From an uncultured Myxococcales bacterium (GTDB lineage Bacteria; Myxococcota_A; UBA9042), in NCBI GenBank assembly GCA_903842345.1, contig CAIMLR010000007.1, forward strand, positions 1 through 64,000: a DNA stretch of 64,000 bases. Direction: 5' to 3'. Positions within the stretch are counted from its first letter, which is position 1. Each line of letters opens with the position of its first letter. Of this stretch, positions 25,501-34,500 are shown piece after piece. The translations under genes were made by a program, and so were the position numbers. The notes below the pieces were generated by a model. That model saw only the letters and a list, made by a program, of their open reading frames with translations, did not search any database and was not told the origin of the DNA.

Positions 25501-28500
25501 GACCCGGCGCTGGGCACGATTGTCGCGGCGGCGGGCGGCGCGGTGGCGGGCCAAACGGTGACGTGGCCGGTCGGCACGCTGCAGAACGCCGATCCGCTGA
25601 AGACGCTGACGGTGACGGCCAAGCTCGTGACGCCGCTGCCGCAGGGCAAGTCGGTGAGCAATCAAGTGACGCTGACCGGTGACGGTCTGCTGGCGCCCGC
25701 GCTGTCCGACGATCCGGCCAAACCGGGCAAGACCGACCCGACGGTGTTTGCGGTGACGTCCGCGCCAAACCTGACGACTTCTGACAAGAGCTACGTCGAC
25801 TCCAACGGCGGCTCCGTCCAGGGCGGCGACAAGCTCACGTTTTTCCTCCACCCGCGCAACACCGGCAGCAGCCCGGCGAGCAACGTGGTCGTGACCGACG
25901 TTCTCGCGCCGCAGCTCACCCAGGTCACCGTCACCGGCGGCACGTTCAACGCCGCGACGTCGACCGTCACGTGGAACGCGATTCCCAGCCTCCTGCCCGG
26001 CGACAAGCCCGAACTGAGCTTCACCGCCGTCGTCGACAAAGCCACGCCGAGCGGCACGACGATCAGCAACACCGGCAAGATCAGCTTCACGGAGACGCCG
26101 TCCAGCGCGACGACGAACACGATCAGCTTCCAGGTCGTCAACCTGCCCGACTTTGGCGCGAGCACGAAGTCCGTCAATGGCGCGCAGATCCAGGCCGGCG
26201 GCGCGGTCACGTACAGCCTGAACATCGTCAACTCGGGCAATCAGGCGGGCACCGGCGTGGTCGTGACGGACGTGCTGCCCAAGGAGCTGGAGAACATCCA
26301 GGTCGGGCAAAGTGGCACGTACAACGCGGCAACGGGCACTGTGACGTGGACGCTGGGCAACGTGGCCGCGGGCGCGAGCACGCCGCTGACGGTGAGCGGG
26401 ACGGTCAAGAAGCCCCTCGACAATGCCACGCACGTCTGCAATCAGGCGCAGATCAAGGCCAACGAGAATCCGGCGGCATCCTTCACGAGCCCGCCCAATA
26501 CCGCGCTGACGCCCGCGGGGACGCCGACCTGCTTTGACGTCGCGAGCGCGCCGGTTGTCGTCTTCCAGAAGAACGTGTTTGCGACGGCGGGCGGCCAACA
26601 GCTCAATCAGGCGACGGTCAAGCCCAAGACCGCGCTGACGTGGTCGATCAAGGTCAAGAACACCGGCAATGCGCTGGCCAAGGCCGTGACGGTTGCGGAT
26701 CCGCTGCCGGCGGGGCTTGAGAACATCGTGGCGCTGGACGGCGGCGCGGTGGATGCCGCCAAGAACCAGGTGACGTGGCCGGCGATCGCCGCGCTGGGCG
26801 TGAATGCCGCCGATGAAGTGACGTTGCGCTTCACGGCGACGGTCAAGACCGGGCTGGACGACGGCACGGCGATTCAGAACCAGGCGCTGCTGACGTTCAC
26901 GGGCCAGCCGACGGCGCAGAAGTCCGATGATCCGACGACGCCGACGGTCAACGATCCGACGACCGTGAGCGTGCAGTCCAAGGTCGATTTCTCCAAGGCC
27001 AAGCTGACGGTCGTGGACGTCAATGGCGGCGACGTGCGCCCGGGCGACGCGCTGACCTACACGCTGACGCTGCGCAACGAGGGCGATGGCGCGGCCAAGG
27101 CGACGACGGTGACGCTGCCGCTGGATGCGCGCCTGGGCGACGTGACGGCGAGCAATGGCGGCGTGGTGCAAGGTGCGGGAACGCCGGGTGGCACCGTGAC
27201 GTGGGCGCTGGGCACGCTGGCGCCGGGCGATGCGGCGACGCTGACGGTCCAAGCGAAGGTCAAGACGCCGCAGCTCAACGGCGCGGTCATCGTGGAGCAG
27301 GCGCAGATCACGGCGACGGGGCTGCAAGTGCCGGTGCTCTCGGACGCGGACCTGACGACGGCGATTCGCGAGCCGACGATGCTGACGGTTGTCGCGAAGG
27401 CGGACCTGTCGCCGAGCCATTGGACCGTGCAGGACGTCAACGGCGGCGCGCTGGAGCCGGGCGATCAGGTGAACCTGGGGCTGGTGCTGCAGAACAAGGG
27501 CGACGCGCTGGCGCAGCTTGTCAACATCCAGACGTTGCTGCCGCCGGTTGGCCTGACGGACATCCACGTTTTTGACGGCGGCACGCTCACGGCGGGGACG
27601 ATCGCTTGGACGGTGCCGATTGTCTCGATTACGCCGACCGGCGACGTGACGCTGCACCTGAGCGCGACGGTCGCGCCGGGGACGCCGGACGGTTCGCTGC
27701 TCAATGTCATCGCCCAGATCCCGACGGTGGCGCCGAATCCGACGGCGACGCTGAAGGTCGTGGCGCAGCCGAACTTGAGCCAATCGGCGCTGACGTCCGA
27801 CGACGAGAGCGGCTGGGTGCAGAAGATTGGCCAAGCCGCGCCAGGGCACGTGGTGCGCCTGGAAGTGAAGCTGAAGAACAGCGGCAAGGCGGCGGCGGAG
27901 AATGTGACCGTGACGCTGCCGCTGAGCGCGAAGTGGGCGAGCATCGCGGCGCTGACGGGTGGGACGGTCGCCAACAACGTGGTGACGTGGACGGTGGCGT
28001 CGATTCCCGCGGGTGGCACGCTGACGCTGACGGCCAAGGGCACGATCGCGGCGGCGGATCAGGACGGCGACACGCTGCCGCTGCAGGCGCAGGCCGCGGC
28101 GCAGAACCTGGCGACGCCGCAGGCGATTGCCGGCCAGCCGGTGATGGTTGTGAATCGGCCGATCCTGCAAGTGCAAAAGAGCTACACGGACCTGACGGGC
28201 GGCCATCTGTTCCCGGGCGACAAGGCGCGGTTCACGCTCACGGTGCTCAACGTCGGCAATGCGACGGCGCAGCAGGTGCAGATCAGCGACGACCTGCCGC
28301 CGCAGCTCGTGAATCCGGTGGCGCAGTCGGGCGGCAGCGTGACGGGCGCAACGGTGAATTGGCTGCTGCCGACGCTCGCGCCCGCGCAGACCGCGACCGT
28401 GACTTTTGAGGCGACGATTGGCCCGAACCTGCCGACGGGGACGATCATCGTCAATCAGGCCAAGGCCAAGGCGCAGAACGCCCAGCTGCAACTGAGCAAC

Positions 28501-31500
28501 GCGCTGAACATTCCGGTGAAGTACCCGACGCTGCAGGTGGACGCCAAGCTGACGCCGGAAGCGCCCGCGACCACGCCCGCGCAGCCGGGCGACACCGTGA
28601 CGCTGCAGGTGATTGTGACGGTGCCGACGGCGGAGAACGCCAGCAACGTGACGGTTTCCGTGCCGGTGGACGCGACGGTCTTTGACGTGACGGCACCCAA
28701 GGGCGCGACCTGGGACGATGCCCAGAAGCTGCTGACGTGGACGGTCAAGGCCAATGGCGGGCTGGCGAACATTCCGGGCGGCGCGTCCGTGGCGCTGGCG
28801 GCGACGCTGCGGGTCAAGGCAACGGCGGCCAACGGCGCGACGGCGCAGGGCAAGGCGATCGCGCGCGAAGGCGAGACGGGAATCAGCTATGACGCGAAGC
28901 CGGCGACGCTGGCGATCGTCGCGATTCCCAAGCTGAAGGTGCTGAAGACGGTCGAGGATCTGAACGGCGGCAAGGTCGCTCCCCTGGACGTGCTGCGGTA
29001 CACGATTGCGGTCTCGGTGACGGGCCTGTCGGCCGCGGAGGACGTCAGCATCGAGGACGTGCTGGATGACCATCTGGAAGTCGTGACGATTGGCCAGGGC
29101 GGCAAGCAGACGACCGCGGGCGGCGTGACCAAGCTGACCTGGAGCGCGAAGGGCGCGACGGCGCTGGCGGCCGTGGTGCCTGGCCAGACGGCGACGCTGA
29201 CGTTTGACGCCCGGGTAAAGGCGGACACGCCGGACGCCGCGACGGTGCTGAATCAGGCGCAGGTCAAGGCCGATGCGGTGGCGACCGCCGTGCCGTCCGA
29301 CGATCCGAATACGCCGGCGCTGAACGACGCGACGGTTGTGCGGGTGCGGACTCAGAGCGCGCTGGAAGCGTCGACCAAGACGGCGAAGGACGACAACGGC
29401 GGCGCACTGCTGCCGGGCGAGACGGTGACGTGGCGCATCACGGTTGTGGCGACGTCGCCGCAGCCGCTGACCAACGTGCGGCTGCTGGACGTGGTGCCGG
29501 CGGGCATGACGTACGATCCAGGGTCGACGACGCTGAACGGCAACGCGGCGCCGGACGTGGCGGGCAGTTCCCCGCTGACGGCGGGCCTTGCGCTTGGGAC
29601 GCTGCAGGCGGGCACGGCGAACGCGGCAATCGTGACCTTCCGCACGCGGCTGCGCGCCGACGCGGTGGAGGGCGGTCAGGTCAGCAACACGGCGACTGCG
29701 ACGGCCGACAACGTGCCGCCGACCGCGATTGGCCCGGCGACGCTGAGCATCGGCAAGGGGCCGTCGATTCGCCAGACGCAAAAGACCGCGCAGCTCATCG
29801 ACACCAACAACAATGGCCTGGCCGATTTGGGCGAGGCGATCGCGTACACCGTGACGATCCGCAATACCGGCGCGAGCGCGGCGGAACTGGTGACGCTGGA
29901 CGATCCGCTGCCGAATACGACGCACTACGTGGGCGGGAGCCTGACGCTGGACGGCAAGCCGCTGAGTGACGCGGGCGACGGCGACGCGGGACGCTTTGAC
30001 GTGGCGACGGGCAAGATTCACGTCGACGCGGGCACGATCGAGGCGGGCAGCCAGCGCGTCGTGACGTTCCAGGCGAAGATCCTCGGCGGCGTTTTGGTGT
30101 CCAATCAGGCGACGGCGCAGGCCAAGGGTCTGGCGGCCGAGTTGTCAGACGCGGACAACGACGACAGCAACGGCAACCAGCCAACCGTGACGCAGGTGGG
30201 ACCCGCCGCGCCGCTGGTGACCGTGACCAAGGCTGTGCAGGACGAAAATGGCGGTGCCGTGCAGGCGGGCGATTGGCTGCGGTACACGCTGACGGTCGTG
30301 AACAACGGCAACGCCAAGGCGGACAGCATCATCCTGATCGACACGCTGCCCAAGGGCATGGACGCGCTCAAGGACGCCGACGTGCTCCTGCCGCCCGGCG
30401 TGGTGCTGCAGAACGACGGCGCGACGCTGAAGGTCGTGGGCATGGCCGTGCAGGCGGGCGAGAGCGCGGTGGTGTCGGTGCGCACGCGCGTGTCGGCCAA
30501 CGTCGCGGATGCGGCGACGATCTGCAACATCGCCAGGGCGGACATCCTGCTGCCGGCGGGCACGGTGCATGCGGAGTCGAAGCCCGCGTGCGTGACGACC
30601 GGCGCGCAAATCGGCGAAGGCGCAATTTCCGGCGTGATTTTTGAGGACGTGGGCATCGACGACAACGTCTTTGAGGCCGAGACCGATTTGCGTTTCCCGC
30701 ATTTTCAGGTCGCCGTGCTGCCGCCCGTCGGCGTGGAAGGTCCCGTGCTGACGGCCATCGCCGACGACCAGGGGCAATACCACGTGCTGCACGTGCCCAA
30801 CGGCCAGCGCCGCGTGCGCGTGTTGTCCCCAGGTGGCGCAGTGTTCCTGGAGCGGACGATTGACGCGCCCGGACCGCAGTCCGGCAAGCTGGATCTGTCG
30901 CTGCGTCCGACGGGCCGCGTGTATGACGCCCATGCCGGGACGACGACGCCCGGCGTGCGGCTGTGGCTGCGCTATGACGAAGGCGATCCGGTCGCGCCCA
31001 ACACGCTCCTGGCGGACGACGCGCTGCCGCAGGGCCAGCAGGGCCAGACGACCGACGCCTCAGGCGCCTACCTGTTTTCGCCGCCCGCGGGCCGCGCGTA
31101 TCGGATTGAGCTGGCGACCGTCTCCGCAGGCTGGGCATTCCCAGTGGCAGGCCACGCGCCGGAGCCGGGGATCGCGCTGCTGGACAAACAGGGGCTCGTC
31201 GTCAGCGACGCCCTGCCCCACATCGCCGGGAACACGCTGCCGCGCTACCTCACGCGCTTCTCGCTGCAAGGCGCGGCCAACACGCCGCCACCGCCGCCGC
31301 CGTCGGGGGGCCGTGGCGCTACGCCGCAGGCAAGCAACGGTCCGCCGCCGCCGCGCCACAACCATTTGCCGGTCGAGCAGCTGACAAGCGCGATTTCCGT
31401 CGGCGTGCGGCTGTCCAAGGCGCAAGCGCAGGTCGGTGACTTGCTGTACGCAACGGTGACGGTGCAGAACCATTCGAGCGCCGGGTTTGCCGCGGACGCG

Positions 31501-34500
31501 CTGACCGGTCGCGGTGGCGTGGAGCTGCGCGACCTGCTGCCGACGGGCCTCAACCTCGTGCCGGGCGCCGCGGATCTGACGCTGGTGGGCACGAACAACC
31601 TGCCCGTGAAGATTCCGCTGGCGCAGCTGGACGCGCCGCTCATGGTCGTGCATCGCATTTCGCCGACGACCGGCAAGTCCGTGGGTCTGGACCTGCCGCC
31701 GGGCGGAAGCCTGACCCTGCGCGCGCAGATGGTCGTCACGCCGACCGCAAAGCCGGGTCAGCAGCTGGAATTCGCGGCGCAGCTGTATGACGTGTCGGGC
31801 CAGCAGTTGAGCGGTCGGTCGACGGCGCAGTTGCTTGTGCAGGCCGATCCGCTGTTTGACAAGGGCATGGTGCTGGTCAAGGCGTATTGTGACGGCAACA
31901 ACAACGGCGAGCAGGACGACGGCGAAGACGGCTTGGCCGGCGCGCGCGTGTATGCGGACATTGGCCAATTCGCGACGACGGACGCCTATGGCCGCGCACA
32001 CTTGATGGACTTGCCGCCGGGCAATCACCTGTTCAAGCTGGATCCGGACACGCTGCCGCCGGGTTCGACGGTCATCGGCGACGAGCAGAAGGTGCTGTAC
32101 CTGACCCGCGGCATTTCACTGCCGCTGACGTTCCCGATCCAGTGCAAGTTTGAGGCCGTTGGGCCAACGCGCGTGGAAGCGACGGCGACGTCGGCGCGCC
32201 CGCCGGAGGATGCGCCAACGCCGGGTCCGGGCGTGGTGCCGGTGGCCGTGGATGCCGCGTCGCTGACCATCGCGGTGGACAGCAAGGTGACGACCCAGCG
32301 CTTCCTGCGCGCCCGCCTGCTCGGCACCGACAAGAAGCCGCTGGGCGATGCGCGGATGGCGTCTGATCCCACCTCGACCGCACTGGAGCCGGGCGCACCG
32401 ATCGTGCTGCTCGTTGAGCATTCCGGCGGCTTTGCCCGCCACGGTCTGGAGATTCGCGAGTTGGAGGATGGCGGCCGTCTGGGCGCGCTGGTTGTCGAGC
32501 AAGTCGATGGCCGCGATCCGCCCAAACAGGTGATGCTGCGCGCGCGACCAGGCTTCCCGGGCATCGCGGATCTGACGCGCGGTCGCCGGTATGCGCTGCG
32601 GATGCGCGCGGAGACGGAGTGGGGCACGCGCGTGTGGTCCGCGCCGATTCCGTTTGAAGTGCGCGACCATGTGAAGGATCCGCGACAGGACGCGTTCACG
32701 CTGCCCAGCCGGCCGCCGCGGCTGCTGATCAACGGCAATCCGTTTGACCTGGACGCTGCGGGGCGCGGCGCGCTGCTCGTCGATCGCCCGGCCGATGGCA
32801 AGATGCTGATCAGTTTGCGGCAAGCCGATGGTGCGGGCCGCGATGAGTTTGTGACCGTGGCCGCGCAAGGCCCCAAGTTCCTGCCGGCGGGCGCGGCGAT
32901 GCCGATGGCTGCGACGACGACGGACGCGGCGATCTTTGGCGCGCCGCTCCTGGAAGCGCTGCAGGCGCAGGCCAACGCGATGCCGACGGCGGCGCCGCCC
33001 GTGGTGAAATTCGAGGCCGCCGCGCCGACCGCGCTTTCCCCGTCGGCGGCGAAGGCGTCGGGGATGGATGCGGCGGAGCTGCGCGTGATGTTACCGCCCG
33101 GACCGCTGGAGCTGGCGCAACCTGAGCTGGGCGTGCACGGCAAGACGCTGCCGACCAACCGGGTGGAAGTGCAGGGCCAGACGGCGCTTGTCGACGACGA
33201 AGGCAACTTCTACGCGCTGGTGCGGCTGCCGATTGGCGCATCGACGCTGACGATTGCCGCCATCGACAAGGCCGGCAATCGGGCGATTGTCGAGCGCGCC
33301 GTGACGGTCAAGGACCGCGCGCTGTTCCTGTTGGCCATCGCCGACGGTTCCGTGAGCCACGTGGGCGCGCACTTGCAGGAAGTCGACCAGCCCGGCTCGC
33401 TGGCGATTGGCAACACGCAGCTCGCCGGCCGCGTCGCGCTGTACGCCAAAGGTCGCGTGAGCGGCGAGTTCCTTGGCTTGAAAGACCTGTCTTTCACCGC
33501 GCACGTGGACACGGCCAAGGATCCGAACCTCCAGTCCTTTGCCACGAACTTGATTGACCCGACCAAGTTCTACCCGGTCTACGGCGACGCCTCCGTGGCG
33601 ACGCAGGACGTGAAAGCGCGCGGCCAGTTGTACATCCTCGTGGAAGCGGACCGCACCAAGTTCCTGATCGGCAACTTCGCCGCGCGGCTGCAGGGCATCG
33701 AGTTGCTGCGCTACGACCGGACGCTGTACGGCGCGTGGCTGGAGTTCAGTCGCGTATACGGCGGGTTTGAGACCGCAGTGAAAGGCTTTGTCGCCCAGCA
33801 GGATCGCATGGTCCAGCGCCACACGGACGTGATGCGCGGCACCGGCGGCTCGCTCTATTACCTGTCCGTGCGCGACGTCGTGGAAGGCTCGGAGCGCATT
33901 GACCTCGTCGTCCGCGACCGCATCTCAGGCATGGAACTGGGCCGCATTCCGCAGGCGCGCAACACGGACTACGTCATCGACCCGATGCAGGGCCGCATCA
34001 CGTTCAAGTCGCCGGTTTCTGGCGCGGTCGATGGCACGCTGGCGATTGGCCAGACCGGTCTCGCGGGCCAAAACCTGACGTGGAATGGCCATCCGCTGTT
34101 CGTCGAGACCACGTACGAGGCGCGCGGTATCCAATCCACGGATTCCCTGTCTTTTGGCGGCCAGCTCCGCGAGAAATTCGCCAACGGCCGCGTCGACGTC
34201 GGTGGCAGCTACGTGCAGGAAGGCCGCGCCGACGCGCCCACGTACCGCGTGGCGGGCGGCGACGTGACGGTCAAGCTCGGCGACCGCAGCAAGGCGACCG
34301 CTGAGTACGCGTTCAGCCAGTCGCGGGACACCTTGCTGTCCGTATCGGACGACGGCGGCCTGACTTTTGGCCAGCAAACGCAGGCGACGACGACAACGAG
34401 CGCGGGCGCGGCGGTCCAAGGCCAAGCCGTGAAGGTGGCGGTTGACCTCGACCTGCGCGACATGTTCGGCCCGTCCACCGATCCGACGCCGACCGACCTG

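Noticed and set aside
23635-30021. A very long open frame (over 2100 codons) on the minus strand opposite the giant gene
   Set aside because: Its translation is dominated by Arg, Ala and His with no domain, and it mirrors the DUF11 repeats. The plus-strand frame has a signal peptide, repeats and a barrel. It is a by-product of GC-rich codon use.
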